A stretch of 64,000 nt of DNA from Sphingomonas canadensis (GTDB lineage Bacteria; Pseudomonadota; Alphaproteobacteria; Sphingomonadales; Sphingomonadaceae), in the NCBI RefSeq assembly GCF_026013525.1, contig NZ_JAPDRA010000002.1, positions 1 to 64,000 on the forward strand, given 5' to 3'. This document shows positions 47,183-56,043 of this stretch, in pieces (the first letter of the stretch is position 1; every line of letters starts with the position of its first letter). A model generated the notes under the pieces. It ran no database searches. It was given only the letters and a program-made list of their open reading frames with translations, and was not told where the DNA came from. A program made the translations under genes and the position numbers.

Positions 47183-48291
47183 TGGGCGATCCTTGTCACG
47201 GTAACCCGCCGCCTGTCGAGCGACTGGCGGGCCAGATCGCGCAGCCCGTCCGGAACGAAGGCCAGTCCGGCGAGTATCACGGGGGACGCCATGAGCGCCC
47301 AATAGAAGGTATCGAGCCGCGCGAACAGCGCCAGCGCCAGCGCATAGCCCGCGAACAGCGCCAGCGCGCGCGCCGCCAGCGGATCGTTCCAGCTCGCCCA
47401 GCCGAACAGCGCCAGCCCGACCAGCGGCGCGGCGGCCCACAGCGGCACGAGCTGGAGCGCGGTGGAAAGCGCGATGCCCTTCACGAACAGTCCCGGCCCC
47501 TGAAGCCCCAGCCAGCCGGGCGAGGCGGGATCGTTCGGCCCGGTGACGCCTGCCACCGCCCAGGCATGGACGCCCAGCACCGCGGCGAACAGTAGCAGCG
47601 CCGCGCCCCATCCCATCGCCTCGCGCCGCGCGCCCTCCCGCCAGGCGAAGACGGCCATGACGAGGACATAGAGCGCGGCGGTCTCGCGGATCAGCATCGC
47701 GGCCAGCCCGATCGCCGCCGCCTCGATCCAGCGCCCCGGCCGCCGCAGCGCCAGGCTGAGCGCCACCAGCAGCCCGGCCCAGATCTCGTGGAAGGCCGCC
47801 AGCCCCGGCTGGAAGAAGGCGAGCATCGACCCCGCGAGCAGGAGGGCTGCGATCAGCCGCGGGGCGAGGCGCGGCATCGCCTCGGTCAGCCGCAGCATCC
47901 ACGCCATGCCCGTGAACAGCGCCAGCGCCACCAGCAGCATCCCGGGCAGCCAGGGCGGCATCGAAGCCTCCGCCGCCGCCAGCGCGGGCTGGCGCATCGT
48001 CAGGAAGGGGCGCAGCGGATAGCCGCCCGCGCGCAGCGCGTCCGCCGCCACCTCGTAATAATTGCCGCCGCCGCGCACCCCGGCGACGATATCCTCATAG
48101 ACGCCCAGATCGGTGCGGTTGCGATCGCCGCCGGAGGACGCGCCCAGCGCGGGCGGATCGCCGATCGCCAGCGCGGCGAAGCAGGCCGCGACGAGCAGCG
48201 CGAGCAGCGCAAGCGCCAGCCGCGCGTGCGCCTTGCGCAGGCCCGCGAAACGCGACGGCGCGGCAAGCCAGAGGGGATCCGAACGGGCCAT
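47179..48291 (-). CDS. Polytopic membrane protein of unknown function
   Basis: A 370-residue protein with eight or more hydrophobic helices. The first loop has RNRTDLGVYEDIVAGVRGGGNYYEV, reminiscent of the Asp-containing first loop of GT-C-type mannosyl or arabinosyl transferases, but no firm family can be given. It is the first gene of the leftward run ending at moeB and dsrE. Its promoter lies in the 158 bases shared with the divergent lipoprotein gene. Confidence 0.6.
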   Translation of the reverse strand: MARSDPLWLAAPSRFAGLRKAHARLALALLALLVAACFAALAIGDPPALGASSGGDRNRTDLGVYEDIVAGVRGGGNYYEVAADALRAGGYPLRPFLTMRQPALAAAEASMPPWLPGMLLVALALFTGMAWMLRLTEAMPRLAPRLIAALLLAGSMLAFFQPGLAAFHEIWAGLLVALSLALRRPGRWIEAAAIGLAAMLIRETAALYVLVMAVFAWREGARREAMGWGAALLLFAAVLGVHAWAVAGVTGPNDPASPGWLGLQGPGLFVKGIALSTALQLVPLWAAAPLVGLALFGWASWNDPLAARALALFAGYALALALFARLDTFYWALMASPVILAGLAFVPDGLRDLARQSLDRRRVTVTRIAQ

Positions 48292-48448
48292 TCCCGCGCG
48301 GGACTACACGGGCAGCGGGAGCGGTGTCGAGATGCGACCGGCAGCGGCGCGGACTGTACATTCGTCCCGTTGACTTGGGGCGGCCCGCGGGGTTGTTGCG
48401 GGGTAGGGCGGACGCCGCGTGCGGGGCCGCGTTATCGGGGAAAGAAAC

Positions 48449-49033
48449 ATGCGTAATCTCAGCATTTTGACGCCGCTTCTCGCAGCCGGTCTGGCGGCCT
48501 GCGGCGGGGGCGGGGCACCCGCCGGGAACGGCGCCGCGCCGGCCAATGCCGCCGCGCCCGCGGCCACCCCTGCTGCTGCCGCTGCTGCCCCCGCAGCCGC
48601 GCCGGCGGCCGGCACGCCCTTCGCCAAGGTGGGCGATTGGGAGATCGAGAAGCTGGCCAGCGGCTGCTCCGCGATGGTGCTGACGGGCAGCGAGGAAGGC
48701 GTGCGGCTGGAAAGCAACGCGACCGAGTTCAAGATCGGCTTCTCCGGCCTCGGCTCGGCGGCGGACAATGCGCCGATGAAGGTCTCCTACTGGTTCGGCA
48801 CGGCGCGCGAGGGCGTGCTGGAGGCCACCGCGGCGCTGGTGCCGGATTCCAACGGATTCGAATGGCGCACGATCGTCGAGAAGGTTGCCGACATGCCCTC
48901 GACCGACGGGTTCGCCAATTCGGGCCAGGTCAACTTCGCCTATCAGGTGGACGGCAAGGAGCATGTCCAGGTGATCCCGCTCAGGCAGAGCCATGATGCG
49001 GTGGGCAAGCTGATCGCCTGTTCGCAAGGCTGA
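48449..49033 (+). CDS. Secreted lipoprotein of unknown function
   Basis: A 194-residue lipoprotein. The signal peptide ends LAAC (Cys18). An Ala/Pro linker (about 20-60) precedes a domain beginning TPFAKVGDWEIEKLASGCSAMV; VGDWEI resembles the start of invasion-associated-locus-B-like periplasmic domains. The end has a conserved-looking VIPLRQSHDAVGKLIACSQG with a final Cys. GGGGAAAG eight bases ahead of ATG 48449 is a good RBS. A strong terminator follows, so it is monocistronic. Confidence 0.7.
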   Translation: MRNLSILTPLLAAGLAACGGGGAPAGNGAAPANAAAPAATPAAAAAAPAAAPAAGTPFAKVGDWEIEKLASGCSAMVLTGSEEGVRLESNATEFKIGFSGLGSAADNAPMKVSYWFGTAREGVLEATAALVPDSNGFEWRTIVEKVADMPSTDGFANSGQVNFAYQVDGKEHVQVIPLRQSHDAVGKLIACSQG

Positions 49034-49058
49034 TCCGGCCCTCTTCCCGGGGCCGGCG

Positions 49059-49095
49059 GGGCCCGCCGCAACGCACGCGCGGCGGGCCCTTTTTC
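49059..49095 (+). terminator. Strong rho-independent terminator of the lipoprotein gene
   Basis: GGGCCCGCCGC pairs perfectly with GCGGCGGGCCC (eleven pairs) around a nine-base loop, followed by TTTTTC. It begins 26 bases beyond the stop at 49033 and would also separate the gene from the convergent ubiB. Confidence 0.9.
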
Positions 49096-49126
49096 ATAGG
49101 CGGGCAGGTTTCATGGATCGGGGGGC

Positions 49127-50659
49127 TCAGCCCAGCAGGTACATCGCGGCGGCGCCCGCCGCGGCCGCCAGCGCGGCGACCAGGCCGTAGCGCCAGCCGC
49201 CGCCCACGCGCACCACCTCGATCGCCTTCAGCGGCGGGGCGGGCGGCGCGCCGCCGGGGGTGGGGAAGCGGCGTTCGATGTTGCGGATGAGCTGCGGCAG
49301 CCGCGCCAGCGTGCGGAAATCCTCCACCAGCCGGTCGGCCACCATCGCCTCGGGGCCAAGCTCGGTGCGGATCCATTCGCCGACGAACGGGCCGGAGGTC
49401 TCCCACAGGTTGATCTCGGGATCGAGCCCGCGCGCCACGCCCTCCACCATCACCATCGTCTTCTGCAGCAACAGCAGGTGCGGCTGGGTCTGCATGTCGA
49501 AATCGCGGGTGATCGTGAACAGCCCGTCGAGCATGCCGCCGACCGACATTTCCTTCACCGGCAGCCCGCGCATCGGCTCGCCCACCGCGCGCAGCGCCGT
49601 GGCGAACTCGTCGACATTATGGTGCGGCGGGACATAGCCGGCCTCGAAATGGATCTCGGCCACGCGCTTGTAGTTGCCGGTGATCAGCCCGTAGAGGATC
49701 TCCGCCAGCCAGACGCGCGCGCGCCGGTCGATCCGGCCCATGATGCCGAAATCGATCGCCGCGATCCGCCCGTCGGGCAGCGCGAACAGGTTTCCCTGGT
49801 GCATGTCGGCGTGGAAGAAGCCGTCCGAGATCGCCTGGCGCAGGAAGGCGCGGACCAGCGTTTCGGCCAGCGCGTGCGTGTCGTGCCCCGCGGCGACCAG
49901 CGCCTCGCGGTCGGAGAGCTTGATGCCGTCGATCCATTCGAGCGTCAGCACCTTGCCGGTGGTGCGCTGCCAGTCGATCTCCGGGACCATATAGCCCGGC
50001 TCCGACGTCATATGCTCCTTAAGTTCGGACGCGGACGCGGCCTCGCGCCGCAGGTCCAGCTCGCGCGCGGTCCAGCGCTTGAAGGTCTCGATCACCAGGC
50101 GGGGGCGCAGGCGCGAAGCCTCGCCGCCCAGCGCCTCTAGCTGCGCTGCGGCCCATTCATAGGTCTCGATCGCCCGGGCGAACTCGTTCTCGACGCCGGG
50201 GCGCAGCACCTTCACCGCCACCTTGCGCCCGTCGGTGGTTACCGCGCGGTGGACCTGGGCGATCGACGCGGCGCCCACGGGCACCTCCTCGATCGCGGCG
50301 AACATCCGCTCCAGCCCGTTGCCCAGGCTGGCCTGCATCCGCGCGCGGATGACGGCGAAGGGCAGCGGCGGCAGCGCGTCCTGAAGGCGCAACAGATCGT
50401 TCGCCACCGCTTCGCCGACGATGTCGGGGCGGGTGGCCAGCGTCTGGCCCAGCTTGATCGCGGCGGGGCCGATCGCCTGGAAGGCATCGGCATAGCGCGG
50501 CACCGCCGGCACGCGCGCGCCGAAACGGGCGATCCGCGCCAGGCGGCGGACCTGCGCGGGCGTGTGCGGATCGCGCTCGATCCCGGTCAGCGCCCCATGC
50601 CGCGCCAGCGTGCGGCCCCACTTGAGGAGCCGCCAGAGGTGGACGACGGGGTGGGTCAC
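49127..50659 (-). CDS. ubiB: UbiB-family ABC1-like kinase/ATPase for ubiquinone synthesis
   Basis: A 510-residue protein with the ABC1/UbiB motifs: PAAIKLGQTLATRPD (KxGQ region), ASIAQVHRA, KVAVKVLRPGVE (Lys), GFFHADMHQGNLF and AAIDFGIMG (DFG). One C-terminal membrane helix (YGLVAALAAAAGAAAMYLLG) is the usual family anchor. It supports ubiquinone biosynthesis at the inner membrane. It lies 46 bases downstream of ubiE on the same strand. Confidence 0.95.
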   Translation of the reverse strand: MTHPVVHLWRLLKWGRTLARHGALTGIERDPHTPAQVRRLARIARFGARVPAVPRYADAFQAIGPAAIKLGQTLATRPDIVGEAVANDLLRLQDALPPLPFAVIRARMQASLGNGLERMFAAIEEVPVGAASIAQVHRAVTTDGRKVAVKVLRPGVENEFARAIETYEWAAAQLEALGGEASRLRPRLVIETFKRWTARELDLRREAASASELKEHMTSEPGYMVPEIDWQRTTGKVLTLEWIDGIKLSDREALVAAGHDTHALAETLVRAFLRQAISDGFFHADMHQGNLFALPDGRIAAIDFGIMGRIDRRARVWLAEILYGLITGNYKRVAEIHFEAGYVPPHHNVDEFATALRAVGEPMRGLPVKEMSVGGMLDGLFTITRDFDMQTQPHLLLLQKTMVMVEGVARGLDPEINLWETSGPFVGEWIRTELGPEAMVADRLVEDFRTLARLPQLIRNIERRFPTPGGAPPAPPLKAIEVVRVGGGWRYGLVAALAAAAGAAAMYLLG

Positions 50660-50705
50660 GTGGCGGTTCGCGCCGCGTCCCGCGCGGGCATGGCGCCGGC
50701 GCGCA

Positions 50706-51437
50706 TCAGATCTTCCAGCCCGAATGGATCGCGACCAGCCCGCCCAGCACCGGCTCGGCCCGCGTGCGGATGAAGCCCGCCTCGCCGATCATCCGTTCGA
50801 AGCTGGGCATGTCGGGAAAGCGGCGGATCGATTCGATCAGGTAGCGATAGCTGTCCTCGTCATCGGCCAGCAGCTTGCCCAGCTTGGGCACCAGATGGTG
50901 CGAATAGGCGTCATAGACCTGGGCGAAGCCCGGCCAGACGGTGGTCGAGAATTCCAGGCAGAAGAAACGGCCGCCGCGCTTCAGCACGCGATGCGCCTCG
51001 CGCAGCGCCGCGGGGATGTCGGTCACGTTGCGGATGCCGAAGGCGATCGTATAGCCGTCGAAGAAGCGGTCCGGGAACTGCAGCTTCTCGGCGTTCGCCT
51101 CGGTCCACACCAGATTGTCGATGCCGCGTTCGGCGGCGCGCTCGACGCCCACCGCCAGCATCTCCGGGTTGATGTCGGCCACCGTCACCGCCGCGCCGGA
51201 CTTCGCCAGGCGGAAGGCGATGTCGCCGGTGCCGCCGGCCATGTCGAGGATCGTCTCGCCCGCCTGCGGCTTCACGCGGCGGACGAAGCGATCCTTCCAC
51301 AGCCGGTGCAGGCCGCCGGACATGGCGTCGTTCATCAGGTCGTAGCGGCTGGCCACATTCGAGAAGACGGCACCCACGCGGCGCGTCTTCTCCTCGGGGG
51401 CGACGTCTTCGTAGCCGAAGGAAACGGTGTCGGACAT
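50706..51437 (-). CDS. ubiE: Demethylmenaquinone/2-methoxy-6-polyprenyl-1,4-benzoquinol methyltransferase
   Basis: A 243-residue SAM methyltransferase: VFSNVASRYDLMNDAMSGGL, ILDMAGGTGDIAFRLA (motif I), ADINPEM, GIRNVTDIPAALREAHRVLKRGGRF (UbiE signature GxRN) and IESIRRFPDMPSFE. It carries out the C-methylation step of ubiquinone synthesis. The start ATG 51437 is the family start. It is divergent from mutM with only 45 bases between. Confidence 0.96.
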   Translation of the reverse strand: MSDTVSFGYEDVAPEEKTRRVGAVFSNVASRYDLMNDAMSGGLHRLWKDRFVRRVKPQAGETILDMAGGTGDIAFRLAKSGAAVTVADINPEMLAVGVERAAERGIDNLVWTEANAEKLQFPDRFFDGYTIAFGIRNVTDIPAALREAHRVLKRGGRFFCLEFSTTVWPGFAQVYDAYSHHLVPKLGKLLADDEDSYRYLIESIRRFPDMPSFERMIGEAGFIRTRAEPVLGGLVAIHSGWKI

Positions 51438-51482
51438 GGGGGCGCTCTAGCGGGGCGCGGCGGGGGAGGCTAGGGGGCGGCG

Positions 51483-52292
51483 ATGCCAGAGCTGCCTGAA
51501 GTCGAGACCACCGTCCGCGGCCTGCGCCCCGTGCTGGAAGGGCAGCGCATCGAACGGGTGACGGTGAACCGCCCCGATCTGCGCCGCCCCTTCCCGCACG
51601 ACCTGGGCCAGCGGCTGACCGGCGCCACCGTCACCGGCCTGGGCCGCCGCGCCAAATATGGGCTGGTCGAGACCGACCGGGGCGACACCATGGTGTTCCA
51701 CCTGGGCATGTCCGGGCGATGGCGCATCGATCCGGCGGAGGCGGGCAAGCACGATCATCTGCTGCTCGATACGCCGGGGCACCGGCTGGCGCTCAACGAC
51801 GCGCGGCGCTTCGGCTCGGTCGATCTGGTGCCCAGCGCTGAGCTGGCCGCCTGGCCCCCCTTCGCGGCGCTGGGGCCGGAGCCGCTGGGGCCGGATTTCT
51901 CCGCCGCGCATCTGGCCGCCGCCTTCGACGGACGGATCGCGCCGGTGAAGCTGTTGCTGCTCGATCAGCGGATCGTGGCCGGGCTGGGCAACATCTATGT
52001 GTGCGAGGCGCTGCACATGGCGGGCATCGCCCCGGTGCGCGAGGTGGGGCGGATCGCGCGCGCGCGGCTGGCCCGCCTGGTCGATGCGGTGCGCGAGGTG
52101 CTGGAGGCGGCGATCGCGGCGGGCGGATCGACGCTGCGCGACTATGCCCGGCCCGATGGCGAGCTGGGCTATTTCGCCAAGCAGTGGCGCGTGTACGGGC
52201 GCGAGGGGGAGGATTGCGCATGCGGCGCCCCGGTGCTGCGCCGGGTGGATGGCGGGCGTTCCACCTTCTGGTGCGCGAAATGCCAGCGGTGA
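51483..52292 (+). CDS. mutM: Bifunctional DNA-formamidopyrimidine glycosylase/DNA lyase
   Basis: A 269-residue enzyme. It begins MPELPEVETTVRGL, with Pro2 and Glu3 catalytic. RAKYGLVET, LLDQRIVAGLGNIYVCEAL (helix-two-turn-helix) and a C-terminal zinc finger (C-x-C...C-x2-C: CACGAP and CAKCQR) are present. It excises oxidised purines such as 8-oxoguanine. The upstream 45 bases must hold both divergent promoters. Confidence 0.96.
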   Translation: MPELPEVETTVRGLRPVLEGQRIERVTVNRPDLRRPFPHDLGQRLTGATVTGLGRRAKYGLVETDRGDTMVFHLGMSGRWRIDPAEAGKHDHLLLDTPGHRLALNDARRFGSVDLVPSAELAAWPPFAALGPEPLGPDFSAAHLAAAFDGRIAPVKLLLLDQRIVAGLGNIYVCEALHMAGIAPVREVGRIARARLARLVDAVREVLEAAIAAGGSTLRDYARPDGELGYFAKQWRVYGREGEDCACGAPVLRRVDGGRSTFWCAKCQR

Positions 52293-52400
52293 ACGCGCAT
52301 CCGGTGGTTGACCCGAATCGCCTCAGCCGTTAAGGGGCCGGGCTTTCCGGGCGTGGGCCAGTTTCCCGCGCCCTTCATTTTCGAGCAGGAACAAGACGGC

Positions 52401-52664
52401 ATGGCGAATACGCCGCAGGCGAAGAAGCGTATCCGGCGCAATGCGCGCCGCGCGGAGATCAATGGTGCGCGCGTCAGCCGCATCCGGACCTTCGTGAAGA
52501 AGGCCGAGTCCGCGCTGGAGTCGGGCGACAAGGCTGCCGCGACCGCCGCGCTGGCCGCCATGCAGCCTGAGCTGGCTCGCGGCGTTGCGAAAGGCGTGCT
52601 TCACAAGAACACCGCCTCGCGCAAGTTTTCGCGTCTCACGAAGCGCCTCGAAGCGCTCGCATAA
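52401..52664 (+). CDS. rpsT: 30S ribosomal protein S20
   Basis: An 87-residue basic protein: [20 protein letters not shown], then [12 protein letters not shown] and [20 protein letters not shown], all typical of S20. CAGGAAC about eleven bases before the ATG is the likely RBS. A strong terminator follows at 52689. Its position before dnaA matches the common sphingomonad order. Confidence 0.97.
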   Translation: MANTPQAKKRIRRNARRAEINGARVSRIRTFVKKAESALESGDKAAATAALAAMQPELARGVAKGVLHKNTASRKFSRLTKRLEALA

Positions 52665-52688
52665 CCGTCATTTTTCTGAAATCGGGAT

Positions 52689-52717
52689 GCCGCCGGAGAG
52701 TCTCCGGCGGCTCTTTT
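52689..52717 (+). terminator. Rho-independent terminator of rpsT
   Basis: GCCGCCGGAG (52689-52698) pairs with CTCCGGCGGC (52702-52711) around AGT, followed by TCTTTTT. A GAGTC (GANTC) site spans the loop. Confidence 0.92.
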
Positions 52718-52766
52718 TGCGTGTGCGAAATGGCCGTTTCGGCCCCGTTATTGCATGCGAAAAGAC

Positions 52767-52948
52767 GAATCGGCGGAACCCGCAGGAACGCGCGAGTCGC
52801 GTGCCATCCCGCCCGCAATCTTGATTAATATCGTTTCATTTCAACGATGTAATTAGCGTGCAACTGGCTGTTCCGCAGAATTCCTTGAGTTCCGCGATGT
52901 CAACAAAACTATTTCAATTTTATTGCGCGCGGCCCTCTTGAACGACTC
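52767..52948. promoter_or_regulatory. dnaA upstream region with three GANTC sites and an AT-rich inverted repeat
   Basis: This is the only AT-rich stretch of the 457-base rpsT-dnaA gap. GANTC sites occur at 52767, 52794 and 52944, and a further one lies in the rpsT terminator at 52698. ATCGTT and AACGAT form an inverted repeat at 52830-52848 with partly symmetric TTAAT/ATTA flanks. No TTATCCACA-type DnaA box was found, so it looks like a promoter control region rather than an origin. CcrM methylation of GANTC sites controls dnaA in Caulobacter; whether that applies here is inference. Confidence 0.5.
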
Positions 52949-53121
52949 AGTTTCGGGTTCTTAGAACAGTCCTCCGGGCGCCGCGTTCTGGCAGCCCGAC
53001 AAGCGACGAATGTGCAGTGGCGCCGGATGCGTTTCCGGTGACGGGAGAGCTTTGTCGCGGTGGATGTGGCGTCCACGGAAGGGGGCAGATGCTTCCGTGA
53101 GTTAAGGGGTTGTCGGGAAAG

Positions 53122-54513
53122 ATGGCAGAGGTTTGCGCCTTGAATCAGGGAGAGAATAGCGCCGTCGCGAAGGCATGGGCCCATGTGCGCGCCAATCTGC
53201 GCCGCTCCGCGGGCCAGCGCCTGTTCGACCAGTGGCTGAAGCCCGTCGTGCTGATCGAATCGAGCGATTCGGACGCGGTACGACTCGGCCTGCCCTCGGC
53301 GTTCATGACCCAGTGGGTGAAGAATCACTATTCGGAACGGCTGCTGCTGGAATTCAAGGCGGTGTTGCCGTCGGTGCGCAGCGTCACGCTGGAGACGCTG
53401 GCCGAGCCGGGCCGCCGGATCGCGGCGCCCGCCGCTGCCGCCGCGGCCGGGCCGGTGGCGGACGCCCCCGTCGCGGCGCCCGCTGAGCGGCCCGCGTTCG
53501 ACGCGCGCTTCACCTTCGCCCGGTTCGTGGTCGATTCGTCGAATCGCGTGGCGTTCAACGCCGCGGCGATGGTGGCCGAGCCGGGCAGCCCGCGCTTCAG
53601 CCCGCTCTACCTCCATTCGGGCACCGGCCAGGGCAAGACGCACCTGATGCACGCGATCGGCCACGCTTTCCTGGAAGCCAATCCGGGCGCGACGGCGATC
53701 TACATGCCCGCCGAACGCTTCATGTTCGAATTCGTCCAGGCGCTGCGCGCGAAGGACACCCATGCCTTCAAGGCGCGGCTGCGCGGCGTTGACCTGCTGA
53801 TGATCGACGATCTTCAGTTCATCGGCGGCAAGGATTCGACGCAGCAGGAATTCTTCCACACGGTCAACGAGTTCATGTCGTCGGGCAAGCGGCTGGTGAT
53901 CGCGGCGGACCGCGCGCCCCAGGCGCTGGAGGGCTTCGAATCGCGGCTGGCCGGGCGGCTGGGCGCGGGGCTGGTGGCGGACATCCGCGCGCCGGAGCTG
54001 GAGCTGCGCCGCGCGATCGTGAAGCGCAAGCTGGAAGACATGCCCCAGGTGGCGATGCCGGGCGAGGTGATCGAGCTGCTGGCCCAGCGCATCACCGCCA
54101 ACGTCCGCGAGCTGGAAGGCGCGCTCAACCGGCTGGTCGCCTATGCCCAGCTCAACAATGAAGCGATCACGCTCGATTTCGCGACGCAGACGCTGGGCGA
54201 GGTGCTGCGCGCCACCCAGCGCCGCATCACCATCGACGAGATCCAGAACGCCGTCTCCACCCATTTCGAGGTGAAGAAGATCGACCTGATCTCGGAACGC
54301 CGCGCGGTGGCGATCGCGCGCCCGCGCCAGATCGCGATGTATCTCGCCAAGCGGCTCACCACCCGCTCGCTGCCGGAGATCGGCCGCAAGTTCGGCAACC
54401 GCGACCATTCCACCGTGATCCACGCCGTCCGCCGCATCGAGGAGCTGCGCGGAAAGGATGTTGAGATCGACGGCGCCGTCCGTAAGCTGATGCGTCAGCT
54501 CGAAGGGGCCTGA
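53122..54513 (+). CDS. dnaA: Chromosomal replication initiator protein DnaA
   Basis: A 463-residue protein. Domain I is AWAHVRANLRRSAGQRLFDQWL. The linker is Ala/Pro-rich. The AAA+ domain starts with RFVVDSSNRVAFNAA and has Walker A HSGTGQGKTHLM (Lys about 172), Walker B LLMIDDLQF and sensor regions. Domain IV ends with RKFGNRDHSTVIHAVRRIE, the DnaA signature. The DnaA fold is complete, so it is not the shorter Hda. ATG 53122 has AAGGGG about eleven bases upstream; TTG 53110 is an alternative. It initiates chromosome replication. Confidence 0.95.
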   Translation: MAEVCALNQGENSAVAKAWAHVRANLRRSAGQRLFDQWLKPVVLIESSDSDAVRLGLPSAFMTQWVKNHYSERLLLEFKAVLPSVRSVTLETLAEPGRRIAAPAAAAAAGPVADAPVAAPAERPAFDARFTFARFVVDSSNRVAFNAAAMVAEPGSPRFSPLYLHSGTGQGKTHLMHAIGHAFLEANPGATAIYMPAERFMFEFVQALRAKDTHAFKARLRGVDLLMIDDLQFIGGKDSTQQEFFHTVNEFMSSGKRLVIAADRAPQALEGFESRLAGRLGAGLVADIRAPELELRRAIVKRKLEDMPQVAMPGEVIELLAQRITANVRELEGALNRLVAYAQLNNEAITLDFATQTLGEVLRATQRRITIDEIQNAVSTHFEVKKIDLISERRAVAIARPRQIAMYLAKRLTTRSLPEIGRKFGNRDHSTVIHAVRRIEELRGKDVEIDGAVRKLMRQLEGA

Positions 54514-54548
54514 GGGTCCCCGCGCAATCCCACCCCCCAGGGTGGGGG

Positions 54549-54598
54549 CGGGGTGGAGGAGACGAGAGCGGGGCAAGCTTGGTCACGCCTCCACCCCG
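54549..54598. repeat. 11-bp inverted repeat with 28-base loop
   Basis: CGGGGTGGAGG (54549-54559) and CCTCCACCCCG (54588-54598) are perfect complements. It is close to dnaA's end and may form part of its termination. Confidence 0.6.
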
Positions 54599-54661
54599 AT
54601 CGGGTTGCGGATGCGGGCGCGTCCGCCCGCGTGCTCCGCGCGTGACTATCCCGCAGCCGAT

Positions 54662-54746
54662 CCGTTCGTCCTGAGTTTGTCGAAGGGCGTTCCCGCAGGC
54701 GATGGCTTCGCGGCGCCGCGCCCTTCGACCGGCTCGTGACGAGCGG
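54662..54746. repeat. REP-like palindromic element
   Basis: CCGTTCGTCCTGAGTTTGTC with CGAAGGGCG forms the left arm, and CGCCCTTCGACCGGCTC with GTGACGAGCGG the imperfect right arm. The TTCGTCCTGAG...GTCGAAGG core is a repeat I know as common in sphingomonad and related genomes. Its function here is unknown. Confidence 0.65.
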
Positions 54747-54819
54747 CGGGAAAGCGGCGTGGGGCCGCTTCAGTCTGTCTACTCTCCCGGCCTGCGCCGG
54801 GAAGCGTCACCCCTCCCCG

Positions 54820-54855
54820 CCGGGAAGGGGCGACGGGCCGGGAAGGGGCGACGGG
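54820..54855. repeat. Tandem duplication of an 18-bp unit
   Basis: CCGGGAAGGGGCGACGGG occurs twice without a gap, at 54820-54837 and 54838-54855. It lies just past the trpS stop on the + strand side. The exact duplication suggests a recent slippage event. Confidence 0.75.
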
Positions 54856-54868
54856 AACGCCCCGCCCG

Positions 54869-55858
54869 CTAGACCTGGAGCCCCACCGCCTGCTGCGCGG
54901 CCTTCAGCGTCGGCGCCGCCAGCGCGTTGGCCTTGGCCGCGCCCCTGGCCAGTTCGGCCGCCACCGCGCCGCGATCGTCGAGCAGCTTCACCAGACGCTC
55001 GCGCACCGGCCCCAGCACCGCCACGGCAAGGTCCGCCAGCGCCGGCTTGAACGCGCCGAAGCCCTTTCCGGCGAACTCGTCCACCACCGATTGCGGATCG
55101 CGATCGGACAGCGCGGCGAAGATGGTGACCAGGTTCTTCGCCTCCGGCCGCGCGTCCAGCGCGTCGAACACATCGGGCAGCGGCTCCGGATCGGTCTTCG
55201 CCTTGCGGAACTTCTGCGCGATCGTCTCGTCGCTGTCGGAAAGGTTGATCCGGCTCATGTCGGAGGGGTCGGACTTGCTCATCTTCGCGCTGCCGTCGCG
55301 CAGGCTCATGATTCGCGGCGCGGCCTTGCTGATGAAGGGCTCGGGCAGGGGGAACAGCTCGACGCCGAAATCGGTGTTGAACTTTGCCGCGATGTCGCGC
55401 GCCAGCTCCAGATGCTGCTTCTGGTCCTCGCCCACCGGCACGTGCGTCGCCTTATAGACCAGCACGTCGGCTGCCTGGAGCACCGGATAGGTGAACAGCC
55501 CCACGCTGGCGCCCTCGCGGTTCTTGCCGGCCTTGTCCTTCCACTGCGTCATGCGATTCAGCCAGCCCATCCGCGCGGTTCCGTTCAGGATCCAGCACAG
55601 CTCGGCATGGGCGGGGACGCGCGCCTGGTTGAACAGCGTCGAACGATCGTCGATCCCGGCGGCGATCAGCGTCGCGGCCATCTCGATCGTCGAATTCGCC
55701 AGTTCCTGCGGGCTGACGTTGCCGGTCAGCGCATGGAGATCGGCGAGGAAGAACAGGCACTCGCCCTGGTCCTGCATCGCCACCCACTGCTTGATCGCGC
55801 CCAGATAGTTGCCCAGGTGCAGGTTGCCGGTGGTCTGGATGCCTGAAACGACGCGCAT
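54869..55858 (-). CDS. trpS: Tryptophanyl-tRNA synthetase
   Basis: A 329-residue class I synthetase. The HIGH-like motif is [13 protein letters not shown] near the start, and the KMSKS loop is [35 protein letters not shown] is the TrpRS signature. Length agrees with bacterial TrpRS. ATG 55858 is preceded by GGATTTC-type context without a clear RBS. It lies 185 bases after murJ on the same strand. Confidence 0.96.
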   Translation of the reverse strand: MRVVSGIQTTGNLHLGNYLGAIKQWVAMQDQGECLFFLADLHALTGNVSPQELANSTIEMAATLIAAGIDDRSTLFNQARVPAHAELCWILNGTARMGWLNRMTQWKDKAGKNREGASVGLFTYPVLQAADVLVYKATHVPVGEDQKQHLELARDIAAKFNTDFGVELFPLPEPFISKAAPRIMSLRDGSAKMSKSDPSDMSRINLSDSDETIAQKFRKAKTDPEPLPDVFDALDARPEAKNLVTIFAALSDRDPQSVVDEFAGKGFGAFKPALADLAVAVLGPVRERLVKLLDDRGAVAAELARGAAKANALAAPTLKAAQQAVGLQV

Positions 55859-56043
55859 GAAATCGTTACTCCGCGCCCGGTTGACCGTTCGGCCGTTGGA
55901 CCGGCCGCGGATTCCCGGCGGCGGGGGCGCGCCGCGCTCGATTGTGCCGGGAACGCGCGGGCTCTAGCGGGGCTGGCGGGGCCAGGAAAGCGCGAAGATG
56001 GGGAACTTCCGGCCGGCCCGCTTCCGCCAGGGGCAGACAGCTT

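Larger units (their letters stand above)
54514..54868. other. Repeat-rich intergenic region after dnaA
   Basis: No gene is seen in these 355 bases. It contains a CCCACC/GGTGGG hairpin at 54529-54546 just past dnaA, a long inverted repeat, a REP-like palindrome and a tandem 18-bp repeat, each listed separately. The density of palindromes suggests a landing site for mobile repeats or an intergenic barrier between dnaA and the convergent trpS. Confidence 0.7.

Noticed and set aside
52664-53122. An origin of replication between rpsT and dnaA.
   Set aside because: No TTATCCACA-like DnaA boxes or repeated 9-mers were found; in many alphaproteobacteria the origin is elsewhere.
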